This document shows positions 43,001 through 55,855 of a stretch of DNA of 64,000 nucleotides, one piece after another. The position numbers and the translations under genes were made by a program. The stretch spans positions 372,001-436,000 of the forward strand of contig CM034103.1 of the NCBI GenBank assembly GCA_019914945.1, written 5' to 3'. The stretch comes from Typha latifolia. Its lineage: Eukaryota; Streptophyta; Magnoliopsida; Poales; Typhaceae. The notes below the pieces were generated by a model. That model saw only the letters and a program-made list of their open reading frames with translations, was not told where the DNA came from and searched no databases. Numbering within the stretch: position 1 is the stretch's first letter; each line of letters begins with the position of its first letter.

Positions 43001-45101
43001 TTGATGGAAGTTTCTCAAGTATTTTTTACTCTGTGCATATTGCAGATGATGGAGATGATCAACTCTCGATTGGTGCAAATGTGATAGCTGCCTCAGCCGC
43101 GGGAGCTGCAACAGCCATTACAACCAATCCAATATGGGTTGTTAAAACTAGACTTCAAGTATGTTCTGTGACAATTGTTTATGTATTTTAATTTCTGTTA
43201 ATGGTAATGCAACAGTGATGATATTTCTGTGTTTTTCTTTAACGAAGTCCATCTACTGTAGTGATAATGATGTTTGTGCCCTCTTTTAGTGTTCCTTGTG
43301 ATGATAAGACACAGCCCTTGATGGCTCTCTAGTGTTCATCTTTGTCCCATGTTGCAATTCCATGTCATGCCGAGACTGGGAAAAAAATGGTTGCATCTGC
43401 CGTCTCTGTTCTTGTCAAGAATAAATTTAGTGTGCCTCGAGACATTTTATTGAGTCTATTCTTATATTCCCTAGCATACTGTAAGCACATACCAGGGAAC
43501 ATGGGAAAACTAATATTACCAAAATCAATCAGTGTGGGTATAAAATTCTATTCTCCTATGGCTTCGGAGTAGTGTGGAGAAATCTAGTATGCTGAAATTT
43601 TCCTGACAGAATTCGATATTTAAAGAATTACTCCTACCTATGCAACATGTGGAGCATTTATGAGAATATGGGTGAAGATTTCAACAAGTAATCAATTGGG
43701 TCAAGGATTTCCCAACATATCACATCATAGAGGAGACAAGTGTTGATGGTTCATGAATGCTCTGGACTCTGGGGAAGTTCCATGCCAGTTCATATCTAAT
43801 CAGGTTAATCATGAAACGTCTCTGACGAGAAATGAATCCATTTGAGTCTACCATCACTATTTTTATATCACAGGGGTTTAAAAAAGATTTTAAGGTTGTA
43901 GACCAGAAACACCAGTAAAACACTGCAACTGAATCCAATGGTGAAGAAAGAGTTCTACAATGACATAGATAAAGACCGTGTATGGTGTATCAGTCATATT
44001 TACTACATTATTGGTAGACAGTTGAATTGCTTACAGACCCAATATGCTACCATTTGGGCTTTGTGAAAACATATCAACTACCATTCAGGCTTTGTGAAGA
44101 CATATCAACATTGTAGAGCAGAGTTTGTCTTACTCAGCTTCTCTTTTTTTTTTTCTTTTGGTGCCTCTAGACCCAAGGAATGAGGCCTGGAGTGGTGCCT
44201 TACAGAAGCATGTCCTCTGCTCTAAGAAGGATTGCACATGAAGAGGGCATCCAAGGGTTTTACAGGTAAATACATCTTAACCATATATACATATTGTTTT
44301 GCTTAATATTTGAGCCTCTATCTTTGTCCTTACGTTCTGTGTCTATGTTGTACACAGTGGTCTTCTTCCTTCTTTAGCTGGCGTTAGCCATGTTGCCATT
44401 CAATTCCCAGCATATGAAAAGATCAAATCTTACTTGGCCAAAAAAGGTAATAAGATGTGATTTAAAAGTAAATTAAAACCTGGAAAAGTTCTCCTTGATC
44501 TTAGAGGCTGTGGACCATCCATATTGTCAGATAATACCACAGTTGATAAGCTCAGTCCTGGACGTGTAGCTGTGGCCTCTTCACTATCTAAAGTAGTAGC
44601 CTCAACAATGACATATCCTCATGAGGTATGTCTTTGTATTCATCAAGTTAATGTATAATCATCTGCCAACACAAATGGTAGTCAATATATGCAGACATTT
44701 TTAACCTTTTGCTCTCCTAAGTTTTGCCTCTGCTGGAGTGTTCAAAGACACCATTAATTGTGCACTGCTATAGCACTTTGTGGTTCTAGTTCTGTGTCTC
44801 TATTATCACAATGAATGGGATAGGGACATTCTGCAACCAATATCTTTTTCTTCAGACTTACTATTCTTTTCTCCAGGTTATACGATCAAGGCTGCAAGAA
44901 CAGGGGCAGGCACGCAATAATGCTGCTGATCAGTACTCTGGTGTAGTAGACTGTATTAAGAAAGTCTTCAGGAAGGAAGGCATTGCTGGATTCTACCGTG
45001 GGTGTGCCACAAATTTGCTGCGAACTACCCCAACTGCTGTTATTACTTTCACCAGTTATGAGATGATTCAGAGATTCTTACAACAAGTTCTTCCAGGGTG
45101 A
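40018..45101 (+). CDS. NDT1: Mitochondrial-carrier-family NAD+ transporter, NDT1 type
   Basis: Nine exons: 40018-40087, 40163-40258, 41309-41415, 42348-42396, 43046-43158, 44171-44265, 44358-44446, 44531-44625 and 44877-45101. They encode about 312 residues, the normal size of a six-helix carrier. The three carrier signatures are present: [13 protein letters not shown] at about 33, [14 protein letters not shown] at about 135 and [14 protein letters not shown] at about 235, each followed by the GFYRG/GLYRG type motif. The sequence [17 protein letters not shown] and the substrate-region residues follow the plant NAD+ carriers (AtNDT1/AtNDT2) closely. These exchange NAD+ for ADP, AMP or related nucleotides. 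The product is more like NDT1 than NDT2, but chloroplast versus mitochondrial placement cannot be decided from sequence alone. The N terminus is short (about 23 residues before the first helix), so there is no long targeting peptide. Confidence 0.93.
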
Positions 45102-46742
45102 GTTGAAGTACTAAAGAATCAAGTGACATCCAAGAATCAATTCGAGTTCAACCTGAGAGGTAGCTACGAGGGAATGAAAGTAGCAGCCTCTACCATTCTG
45201 CCACAACTGACTGAGCTGAGGAAGTGAAACTATCTGGTCTCAAGACCAGACTGAAGTTAATAATGGAGGTTGGATGCTTGTTTCTTTATCCCTCCAAAAT
45301 GGCATTTGAGTGATAATGCAGGTATAAAAAGAGGCACACAAGATGCCCAATGACTTTTTCTCCCTTGAAAGGACATTCTTTTATTTATTTGTTAATTTAT
45401 TTTGTAATCTTCTACAGAGCCACTCAGGCATTTCCATCCTTCAGAAACACCTAAAAGTCTAATGGTGAAATCATTCTTGGTTTATCAAAAAAAGGATATC
45501 TGTGTGTGTGTGTCTGTCTGTTGCTTTCTGCTAGAATTTTGTGGGTTTTATTTATTTGTGGATCCAAACAAGAGTTTGCAGATTGGTTCAGTAGTTATCA
45601 TTGCAATCAAAGAATAGTTGATGGAGAAAAGAAAGCACACTTGCTTCAACAAAGTCCTGTTTTCGTTTTCAAAAATCCCTGTCATTAGTTCAATAACGCA
45701 AAATGAGACGATGGATTAGGACATACTAATCCACTAAACAAAATAACACTTCAACTCTCCACATCACAGCATCTGACAAACATAAAATTATGAATTTATT
45801 TTTAGAACAATCATTTGTCATGGCCACTCCACTCCTTCAGAGATGTTTTAGAGCTGTCATCCTTTAAAATATCACATCACTCAGATAAATTAAGGGACAA
45901 GAGACTATCCCACTTGGCTTTGAGTTACCATATTAGTATCTTTTTGCCACTCTTGACTTCATTTCCAGCATTAAAGTCTGTATTGGTTGAGAGTTTGTGT
46001 CCCTCTTATGGGGTCCATCCCATTTCCCAAACTAATTGATGCATTTCTTTTTCTATCTACATAATTATCTTACTCATGATATTTTCTGATAACTTAACCC
46101 AAGATTATGATCTAATCATCCACTTACGTGGATAAACTTCTCCTTTATCCATTATTTGCATCTTACCCAAAAGTGTCTCAATCCAATTGCGTAATGAGAG
46201 GATTATTATTGAACTAATTGAGTCCAGCTGTACGAAACTGTCATCGAAAATCTTCCTCGGATTGATAAAAATACTCCCGATATATGTTGGGTCCACTCGT
46301 TCGTCGCGACGAGGGAGATATAAGAGGGGTGTAGTTTTACCCAAAAGGAGTAGTGTGTGTATCATTTAACTTCGTATCGACGTAAGTATGAACTGGAAAA
46401 AGACGGCGCCGTTGAAGGCTTCAAAGTTAATATCTTTCAAACTAATCCACTATTTATTTATTTATTAAATATTTTTCTCTCTTTTCTTTAGTCGGTTGAT
46501 AAATAGATAATTACAAACCCAATCACCATTGCGAGTTTCGCGTATTAATAAGCAAGAAAAGTATGGAATAATTATGCTAATAATATATAATTATGATACT
46601 AATTGTTCGCAATTAGGTGGGGGGAAGGGCTGTAGAATTCTTTAATGGCGGTCGGGGAGTAGATTAACAAACCACTACAGCTAAACCGCGTCGCTTCTCT
46701 TCCTCCCTTTCCGCGTTCGTCGCTTCTTCTCTCCTCTCTCCT

Positions 46743-46812
<70 letters not shown>

Positions 46813-46901
46813 ACGACCAGATCTAGGAGTGGTACAGGGAGAACTAGGGATCCGATGCGTGGGAGGGCGTGAATCTCAAGGTGGGAAGACCAGTGACGGA
46901 G
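45102..46901. other. Spacer with NAD+ carrier 3' UTR and PP2C 5' UTR
   Basis: The left part is the probable 3' UTR of the carrier gene. Between about 45700 and 46600 I see no gene. A small palindrome (CGTCGCGACG) lies near 46302-46311. The right end is the PP2C leader with a long CT repeat. Confidence 0.5.
46747..46808. repeat. (CT)n microsatellite in the PP2C leader
   Basis: About 30 uninterrupted TC units end some 93 bases before the PP2C ATG, in what should be the core promoter or 5' UTR. CT/GA tracts at this position are common in plant promoters and are bound by GAGA-binding BPC proteins. Confidence 0.9.
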
Positions 46902-49900
46902 ATGGCGGCTGGCGGTGGGGGGGAAGGGAGGCGGCGGCACGACCACGATCTAGTGCCTCTGGCGGCGCTGATTAAGGAGGAGCTCAAGAGCGAGAAGATG
47001 GAGAAGCCTTGCGTGCGGTACGGGTGCGCCGCGCAATCCAAGAAGGGGGAGGACTACTTCCTCATGAAGACGGATTGCCTCAGGGTTCCGGGAAACCCCT
47101 CCTCCTCCTTCTCCGTTTTCTCTGTAAGCAGCGTTCTAATATGATCGATTTTAATGTTTTTAAACTTAAATTCGTGTCAGAATTCGATCTTCATTGTGGA
47201 AAAGTAGTTGTTGTTTCAAAATTCGATCTTTCTGGAGTAAATGTGTGATTTCCATGCAGCGGATCACTTTAATGTTCTCGTTCTATGGCTTGATCTAGTG
47301 GTATTCATCGTTTTGGTGCTCACTGGATGGGTTCTAGCAATGTGAATTGGTCTGTTGACTTGGAAATCGAAGAATCTGATGACAGTATCTTTTTGTGGTT
47401 AATCGTCTTTTGATTATGATCAATATTAAGTTGGAATAGTGGGGAGCAATTGATAAGGAAATTGAACATTGACTTCATATAACTGATATATGTACAATTG
47501 AATGGATAACTTGCTTGTGAATCAAGTTGCATTCTCTGTTCATGTGCCTTTTGGAATCGATATCTTTAGAAAACAGCGTGAAAGTGAACTGAACAAAATA
47601 TTTTTCAGGTCCTTGACGGGCACAATGGTAATGCAGCAGCAATATACACGAGGGATAACTTGCTGAACCACGTCTTAAGTGCTATCCCTCGTGGGCTTGG
47701 GAGGGATGAGTGGCTACAAGCTCTGCCTCGTGCATTGGTTGCTGGATTCGTGAAGACAGACAAAGAATTTCAGAGCAAAGGTATGCTTTACTTTTCTTTC
47801 TTTTTCTCTTACCTTGTCCTACTCATGGTTGTCCATTACCTTTAGCTAACTGATGTTTTGATTTCTCTTTGCTTTGTCCAACAGGACTAACTTCTGGGAC
47901 GACCGTCACGTTCGTGATAATTGACGGGTGGACTATTACTGTTGCTTCAGTCGGAGACTCTCGTTGCATCTTGGATGCTCAGGGTGGAGTTGTTTCTCTT
48001 TTGACTGTCGATCACAGACTAGAAGAAAATGAGGAAGAGTGGGTACCCTCTATCTCTCAATGGTGTTTTCTTTTTGAGAACTGAGGTCGACTATTCTAGT
48101 TGATCCCTACTATCCCCCTAGATGTTTTTTTTTTGAGGGTGGGGGGTTTGGATCTTCTAATCCATATCTATATCCCTCAACCGAACAAAATTTCTGTTAA
48201 CTCCTATGTCCTGGGGTAATGGAACAAACTAAGGATAGAAATGGTTATCCATATTATCTTTGTCCTGAAAGAAATTCAGTCCTAAATCTTTCACCTGGCC
48301 TAACTATCTCATATATTTCATGGGCAGGAGGGAACGAGTGACTGCAAGTGGAGGTGAAGTTGGAAGGCTCAACATTGTTGGTGGTGCTGAGGTAGATTTA
48401 TATCCTGTGTCGGTTATCATATATATATTTCTAATTATGCAAGAGAGAAGGACATGATAGCATTTTCTGAGGCTTATTACTTTGTTTTCCTTCTTTTCAG
48501 ATAGGTCCCCTCAGATGTTGGCCAGGGGGTTTATGCCTATCGAGGTCTATTGGAGATATGGATGTTGGAGAATTTATTGTTCCAGTTCCTTATGTCAAAC
48601 AAGTTAAGGTACTTATAGCACAGATTTGCACCCAATAGTATTGCTCCTTTTATCATCCATCAGTGAATAAGTTAGTCGTGCATATCTTTGTTTATAGCCA
48701 ATTCTAATTGTGCTCCGTTGTCCTTTCTCTTATGCTAGTTATCAAATGCTGGGGGAAGACTTATTATAGCTTCAGATGGCATTTGGGATGCGCTATCTAA
48801 TGAGGAGGCTGCAAAATCTTGCCGAGGGTTGCCTGCTGAGCTTGCTGCAAGACAAGTTGTAAAGGTGATAACTGTGCATTAATTCTTCTAGCTTTTAGTC
48901 ATTTTCTGACCGCATCCCCTAGGATCCAGCCAACTTTAAGAAAATTTCTGATGATGTCCTAATTTTGTACCATAAGTATGATATCATTGACTTCAACTCT
49001 ATCATTGTAGGTGGCTCAACTTTTTCCTGTTGTCATATATTCTCATCACATTTCACTGATTATTATTTAGGAGGCACTGAGGACAAGGGGGTTGAAAGAT
49101 GATACAACCTGCATTGTTGTTGACATAATTCCACCTGACCATTCAGTACCTCCTGCATCTCCACCGAAAAAGAATCAAAAGATGAATAAACTCAAGTCTT
49201 TTTTCCTTAGAAAAAGATCTAAGGACTCTGCTGATAAGTTGGCAAAGAAGCTATCTGCAGTGGGAATTGTAGAAGAAATATTTGAAGAAGGTTCAGCAAT
49301 GCTAGCGGAAAGGTCAGTCTTTTTCCTCTACACACAAAGTTCAGTTTCTTGTGACGGTGAAATCTGCATTGTGGAATTTTAATTCAGGGGTTGTTCCTTT
49401 TCCTTTTTTGTAATAGAAGTTCTTGAGGTTGTCAAAGTAGCAGCAGGACCTAATAGTTTGATCTTGATTTAGTTCATGACATGCATATCAAATTCCTATA
49501 ACACATTTGGGCATGAATAATTGTTCTCATTCTTCTGTATCCAACACAATAGAGAAGCTTTTCCAGAGAATCTCTCTAAGAATATATATGTTCCTTTACT
49601 TAATAAGCATCGTAAAGGTATTCAATCTTTTTGTATTGATATTCTGAAGAATTTACTTACACTTACTAACAGCTAAAGAGATCTTTTGAGGTTTTTACCC
49701 CCCTAGCCCTTTGTTATGTTGTAGTTGGATATGCATCCCTTGATCAATTGTATAGTTGTATTGCTTTCCTAAAGTTGTATCCATCTTACAACATATATAT
49801 TTGTTTTTTTTACCTTTCTCAAAAATTTGGACTCTCATGTATTAGAATCCCTTTTGGATATAGTTATCAAGAAATTTCTATGTCTAAGATCCTTTTCTAA

Positions 49901-51674
49901 TAGAACGACTCTTCCTTTCTTCAAAATATTTTGGCATCTGAGAAACTAAGAGCTACTAAGAAATTGCAATTTTCTAGGTGTGCTTGTCACCGTAAATGAG
50001 ATGGTGCTGACTCTTCTATATCTGAGACAGAAATTTGAAAGTATATAGTTCAAGGTGTACTGACAAATTATTTCTTAGGCACAACTGTTCATTTTCCAGT
50101 GTAATAATAAGATACAATGTCAACAAATCATACTTAAATTTGCATCATATATTGTTTTTTTTTCTTTCTCTCATGTTTACTCTGCAGCATTATTAGCTTT
50201 GATCATAGTATGTTCCAGTGTTTCCAATTTATTACATAATGCAAAATATAAAGTACACAAACTTTAAAATATTTTGAATAAATCAATCTAAGAAACACAC
50301 CTATAACCTAAAAAACACATCTATATGTACATAATTGGCTAGTACAAATTCATCTACAACAGATTACAAGAGACTCTTCCTTACCATATTTTACTACTGT
50401 CCATGAATTGGCTCTATATGAGCCTTTTGTAGAACAAACCCACTAGCGCTCTTGCACTCATCTTGCACCACCAGTGCGTCTAACGCATTCTGTACCTCAG
50501 CATGGCTTTTTATTCACTATCACACATCTATTGTGGGCTCCTAGTGTGCCGACCACAAGTCTTTGTTCGCCCCTCATGAACACCTGTTTGCCATTTGAAA
50601 AAATAGCTTTCTATGTCTCTATATAGACATTCAAAGCATATATTATTCTTCTAGTTAAATTAGTTACACTCCTAATTCCATCTGGAGGCCTCTCATGCTC
50701 CTAATTTAACTAAAACAACTCTCACCATCTATTTCATTAAGAAAATCACAAACATAGATGAACTAGATTTTAGTCAAACTAGGACTCCTTATGAGGAGGT
50801 CTAATCCAAAAAGAAACACCTGTATATTACGAAGTCTAGTTATGCTGTAGCAAAATTCATCCTGCAATTATATCCAGGAATGTCGTTTTGAAGATTAAAG
50901 CTAAAAGTAGTTCCTCCTTCCCATTCTGCTCCAATCTGGGTCATGCCAAACATGAGAAGATCTACACTGCTATCTGTTGGGTAAATCGGTTTCAGTTGAG
51001 ATAATGAAAACCAAACAAAAGCTCCTGAAAACATGCAAAACTGAGCAGCTACTGTGTGTAAGCCAAAAGAAATAGCAAGTTACCATCAACAACTTAATCC
51101 TCATAAATGTGGATAATAGTACCAAGTTGTTAACAAGACAAATCGATTATTCTCTACATTAAAGATATTGCTGAGATCTTTAACTTCGCTGGTTCTAGTC
51201 TGTTATACATGTCTATCCTACCGTGATATTAAGTATGATCTTATGCTAGACTTAAGGTGATTTTGTTTTGGGTTTAGCAACTCTTATTCAGGTCGGTTTC
51301 ATGGACTGATGCAATAAGTTGCCCCTTCATTTAGCATCTTTACTGGAGTTGTGGTTGCTGATCATAAGCAGCTTTTTATCAAAAGTCATATATCCACTGC
51401 ATATTGATATTCTCTTTTAGTGATTCAATGTAAGAAAATGTCTACACATTGCAGGTTAGGGAATGAATCATCTGCCGGGCAAACGACATCAGGCTTGTTT
51501 ACATGTGCTATCTGCCAGGTCGACCTTGCTCCTAGCGAAGGTATCTCCGTTCATGCCGGCTCAATCTTCTCCACCAGCTCAAAGCCATGGGAAGGTCCTT
51601 TTCTTTGTGCTGATTGCCGCAACAAGAAGGACGCAATGGAAGGAAAACGTCCTAGTGGAGTTAAAGTGCTATAG
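46902..51674 (+). CDS. Protein phosphatase 2C with C-terminal paired-cysteine tail
   Basis: Eight exons: 46902-47123, 47609-47780, 47885-48038, 48328-48391, 48501-48608, 48739-48864, 49071-49312 and 51455-51674. They encode about 435 residues. The ATG at 46902 is the first in-frame one. PP2C metal-binding motifs are seen: the N-terminal QSKKGEDYF, VLDGHNG at about 75-81, SGTTVTFVIIDG, VASVGDSR, LIIASDGIWDAL at about 248 and LKDDTTCIVVDI at about 290. The enzyme removes phosphate from Ser/Thr using Mg/Mn. After the catalytic core comes a basic stretch (KKNQKMNKLKSFFLRKRSK) and a tail with two CxxC pairs (CAICQVDL and FLCADCRNK), which together could hold a zinc ion. This is the plant clade related to Arabidopsis At1g47380/At1g68410. 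It is not the ABI1-type clade. The donor of exon 3 (GAAGA|GTGGGT) is weak but required by phase. Intron 7 is 2.1 kb. Confidence 0.92.
50240..50818 (-). mobile_element. Possible antisense LTR fragment in PP2C intron 7
   Basis: Read on the minus strand, the segment begins TGTTTCTTTTTGGATTAGAC, has GGAGGCCTCCAG and a TATATAGA box near 50620, and later a T/G-rich stretch typical of an LTR R-U5 region. No coding part or target duplication was found, and the left end is not defined. Confidence 0.35.
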
Positions 51675-52415
51675 CTCTCTCTTTTGCAACAATCCTTTCT
51701 CCCTCCCTCCTCTCTCTAGCTCCCTTCCTTCCCAATTATTCTTTCTCTCAATTCTAGTTGCTGCCAATTTTTCTAGGCTGCATGATTGTTTTAGTTTTGG
51801 AACATGTGATGCACCCGTGTAAGTAATATCTGCAAAGAAACGTAAACAAGTGATGCGTGTACCTTAATTGATTCATTTACCCTTTCTAGGTACGAACTGA
51901 AGCTAGCTAGCAAATTAAGTATGGCAGTTTATTAATTCTTGTAATTTACTTGTAGGTTTGATTTAATTTTGTGAATTGGAGTGAGTGATTTATTTTCTAT
52001 AAAATTTGTTCGTTTACTACCTTACAACAAAGTCATGTGATGGACGAATTGCTGTGTGACTTTTATTTCTTTATCATTTTCTACAATTCCAGTGTGATCT
52101 CAAATGATAAACAGTTCGAGTAATTCATCTACTTGTCTGAAAATTTTCTAACTCGACCTCACATGCAAATGCAATTGGTGGTGGTGTCTATTTATCCCAT
52201 TAAGAAACGCATGTAATATGGAAAGATTTAGAACCAAATTAATTTGTAAGCTGGAGGTTATGATCTTTATCAAACTTGATCCGATCCGGTCAAACCCAAA
52301 GTGCTTGGTTTGGGTCTCAACTCTCAACTCTCAAAAGAGAACTGCATTAAGTCCAACTCTGCTAACAATTAGCGAGAGGGGCAAAGCGCCAGAGCCGCAG
52401 AGGAGAGGAGTGAGG
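51675..52415. other. Spacer between PP2C and the small basic protein gene
   Basis: The left part is the likely PP2C 3' UTR, with a C/T-rich run at 51675-51745. The right part is the leader of the next gene. Nothing else was recognised. Confidence 0.5.
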
Positions 52416-54358
52416 ATGTTTGCGACGGCGGTGAGGTGGGTGGCGAAGAAGCCGAAGCCGAAGATGAAACCCATCGAGCTGAATACCCCTCCAGAGCAGA
52501 CGCAGACCATCACGCGCACCATCTTCGACATCGTCAAGGAGCACGGCCCCCTCACCATCGCCGACACCTGGGAACACCTCAAGGTAAAAATCCATCCTTT
52601 CTTCTTCAATCATGGATAAGTCGAAGTTATAACGCAACCCACATACAAGTTTAATCTCTTGAACCTTTATTTTCTGCATTAGAGATGGTCCGAGTGTTTT
52701 GGGTGAAAATTTTGAGCACCACCCATTTGGTGATTTGCCTGAATGAGCATGGTTTTGACATGAATTTTAGATAATTATTTGATGGATACTAATTAGTTGT
52801 TTGCGGTCTTACGTCAAATTGAAGAGTATGCGAGCTTGTTATTTTACGTCAAACTGGTGCCATTAGTCATATGCTCCTATATCACTGTAACAGTGTTGTT
52901 TGTAGGTTTAGGCTCTAGGAACTATCTAATATCAATTAGATGGTCAAAATGCTAGATAGGCAACACCAACATGCTAAACAATATCCATAACAATAAAAAT
53001 ATCCTATTTTCATCATTCTATTAATATTCTTTTGAAATTACATCCAGCGCCAACTTTTTGATAACTTCTTGAGTTAAAAGTCATTCTTACAATCTAATGT
53101 CCTACTTTATTTTTATGATATATTGTATCATGAGCAATTGTGTTACTATGAATCAATATGAACCATCACCACTATGCACTTCTGTACCTAGATCTACATT
53201 ATCCATTTACGATATTTGATATGTTAACCGAAAAGAAATTGAGACACTTCAGATAACAGCTCATCCTAGTAGGTTTTCCAATTCCATCCATGTCCATACT
53301 GGTCTGCATGGAAATTATATGAAAAAGATAGAAATTTGAGTCGGACAGTCTAATCAATACAATATTCCAACTCATCAGGCAGACAGGAAAAGCAGTCAAA
53401 TATATTGCAGCTTGATTCCATAATCTTTTCCCTAATCTGTTTAAACTCCTAGTTGCTCAAGATTAGTTGCTTCTGGCTCGCGTTTGTGGATGGTTTAATT
53501 TGTTGTCCACTATTGGTGCTGTCATAAACTCACTTAAAATATGCTGATTAAATTCATTTGGACTGCACATTGCTGTAAGCTGATATTCCTTTTCTCTTGC
53601 TCTCTTTTTTCATGTTATTTTATGGTTGTCTCCAGTTTGATGGTATTTATATCACAGGGATAGTTATTAGACGTGCAAGTGTGTTGGGGATCAGCTTGAA
53701 GTAGGTGAAGAGTACATATGAATTGTTTTATGCTTTGATAAGTTGATATTCAGGGGGGCCTATTAGGAAGTCTTGATTGGCTTGCTAGCTTTAAGTAGGA
53801 TAAGAGTATGTAAAACTTAACTCTTTCATATATATGTAACCTATTAGAAAGTCCTGATTGGTATGTTATGGTGGCCTGCGAGAAGAAAGCGGTAAGCATG
53901 TTTGACTATCTGTACTGTTGAATGTATGACAGAAATTTCTAGATTGATTTGTAACTACAAAACGAGGGTGCCCTTTGTGTGACACCAAAGGTCTTTCACC
54001 ACGTATCCTGGAATCGTAGTAACTGACATAGATTCTCTATAAATGGGGGATAAAAGCTGCATACATTTTGCTCTATAAGAACAATCTTGATAATTTCTTC
54101 ATTGCTGCAAAACATTCTGATTGCTTAATAATGTGATGTGGTTTCTCTTGTAACTTGTTGTTTCAGGACGTTGGGTTGAGAGGACTGACAAGCAAAAGGC
54201 AAATGAAAATAATCTTGAGATGGATGAGGGAAAGACAAAAACTGAGATTAATCTGCAACCATGATGGTCCTCACAAGCAATTCCTCTATACCACCTGGTT
54301 TACCAACCCCAACAACATGCCGTCCAGGCCGCAGAAGCAGCATTCTTCACAGCCATGA
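52416..54358 (+). CDS. Small basic uncharacterised protein, possibly mitochondrial
   Basis: Two exons, 52416-52583 and 54167-54358, encode 119 residues. The start MFATAVRWVAKKPKPKMKPI is basic, lacks acidic residues and could act as a mitochondrial presequence. The body (TITRTIFDIVKEHGPLTIAD, then WEHLKDVGLRGLTSKRQMK and ILRWMRERQKLRLICNHDGP) looks like a compact helix-turn-helix or winged-helix fold. It ends with a Pro/Gln-rich tail. I believe this is a conserved plant family, but I cannot name its function from sequence. The single intron of 1.6 kb has no recognisable insertion. The gene is convergent with the GT14 gene, with 238 bases between stops. Confidence 0.75.
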
Positions 54359-54596
54359 CAGGCAACCTGTTACACTTCCATGACGATTTTTGTTTCAGAG
54401 TTGATAACCTTTTCTCCATCCTCTATAGATTAATGCACGTGTATTGTTTGTAATTATTCCTCAACTCTCTGAGATTGTGAGTAATTCTGGTGATAATATC
54501 TCTATTTCCAGACGGTAATTTTCGCATTTTCTTCCTAAAATAAAGTTATAACGTTAATCAACATTAACACAACAATCTATCATAATATATACTCCA

Positions 54597-55855
54597 TTAA
54601 AACCCAAGCACAGCTTCCGCCATCCGCATCAACGGCTCCAGCGTATCAGCGCTAAACTTCCTCGCGAACAAGAAGCACAACGCGCTCTCCTCGCGGCCGT
54701 CATAAGTGCATCCCGCCTCCTCCCTCACCGCCCTTATCAGCTCCGCCGTCACGTGCCGCCGCCGGTACGTGGCGGGGTGGGCCCCGCCCCTGGACCAGTC
54801 CACCCACGTGACGCTGCGGTTTGCGCTGCTCCGTGGGAACAGCTTGGCGGCCAGCGTCGGGAAGTAGTGCTCGTCCACGTAGCACGGCGGGCGGCAGTGG
54901 TCGCGGAAGACGGGGTAGTAGTAGCTGTCGGATACGATCCTAACGGCAGGGTCGCGCTGGATCTCGAACCACTGGGACCCCTTGCGCCAGTCTGAGAGGG
55001 AGACGACGGGCCGCATCCGGGGGCTGTAGCGGCCGCGGCCGGTCCTGCGGGGGTCGTCGAAGGAGGCGACGAAGCTGAGGCGGGAGCACGTGAGGTAGGC
55101 GTGTACGGTGGGGAAGGGGAAGAGCGGGATGCACGACTCCGAGAGGAGGACGAAGCGATCGTTGTAGGGGTCGAGGAGGGCGTTCGCCAAGAGGCGGCGC
55201 TCCGCGTCGAGCATGGTCGGTTGACCCCACTCCGTTGACTAACAAAGGGAATAGTAAAGAGAAAAAAAAAAGTTATATACTTTTTAACTATTTGCAATAT
55301 TAGAATTGGACTAACCTTGCTTGGTATCCTTCGCATGTAGAAAACCGAACGTTGAGGTGCCTTCTCTTTGAAGTCCGGCGAGGTGTGAACGTAGATGGAG
55401 AAGAGCCCGTCGTGCCCCTCGAAGAATCTCTCCCACAGCGGCCTCAATGGCAACCTCCCCCTCGTCAAGAACATGAACGCCACCTTCGCGGGAACCCTCG
55501 CCTCACGTGGCGCCATCGAAGCCATCCTTAGCAGCTCGTCGTCGTCCATCTCGTGCCACGCATCGCCGCTATCTGTCCGATTCCCCGACAAGGTGATATT
55601 AGCACTGGTGGAGCAAGTCCTAGTCGAAAAAGAAGGAGAAGGAGAAGGAGAAGGAGAAGGAGGAGGAGGGATGGGTTGGGAGGCGAGAGGCTTTGAGTGG
55701 CGAAGAAGGTGATCAGAGGAGACGAGGGCGTCAAAAGGCAAGGACTTGAAGAGTACACGGAGGGTGAGGAATGAACCGAAGGTCACGGCGAAGAGCAAGA
55801 TGAAGCAGAGGAAAAGAGCAGCGATGCCCAAGTTATACTCTCGGTGATCCTTCAT
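54597..55855 (-). CDS. GT14/BC10-like glycosyltransferase (core-2/I-branching family)
   Basis: Two exons on the minus strand, 55855-55316 and 55238-54597, encode about 393 residues. The protein is a type II membrane protein: a short cytosolic start [10 protein letters not shown], one membrane helix (about residues 11-33) and a luminal domain. A Pro-Ser repeat linker ([10 protein letters not shown]) lies before the catalytic part. Family motifs are clear: [92 protein letters not shown] and [16 protein letters not shown]. The glycosyltransferase should act in the Golgi; rice BC10 of this family affects cell-wall strength and arabinogalactan proteins. The exact donor and acceptor are not known. 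The exons are very GC-rich, so the other frames are also open over long distances; those are shadows. The acceptor at 55239-55240 was chosen by phase. Confidence 0.92.

Noticed and set aside
46105..46369. Open frames and the CGTCGCGACG palindrome in the carrier-PP2C spacer
   Set aside because: No domain, no splice context and no repeat partner were found. A single 10-base palindrome is not significant.
54749..55855. Long alternative open frames on both strands over the GT14 gene
   Set aside because: They arise because the exons are GC-rich with few stop codons. Only one frame carries GT14 motifs, and the others read as Arg/Pro/Ser-rich nonsense.
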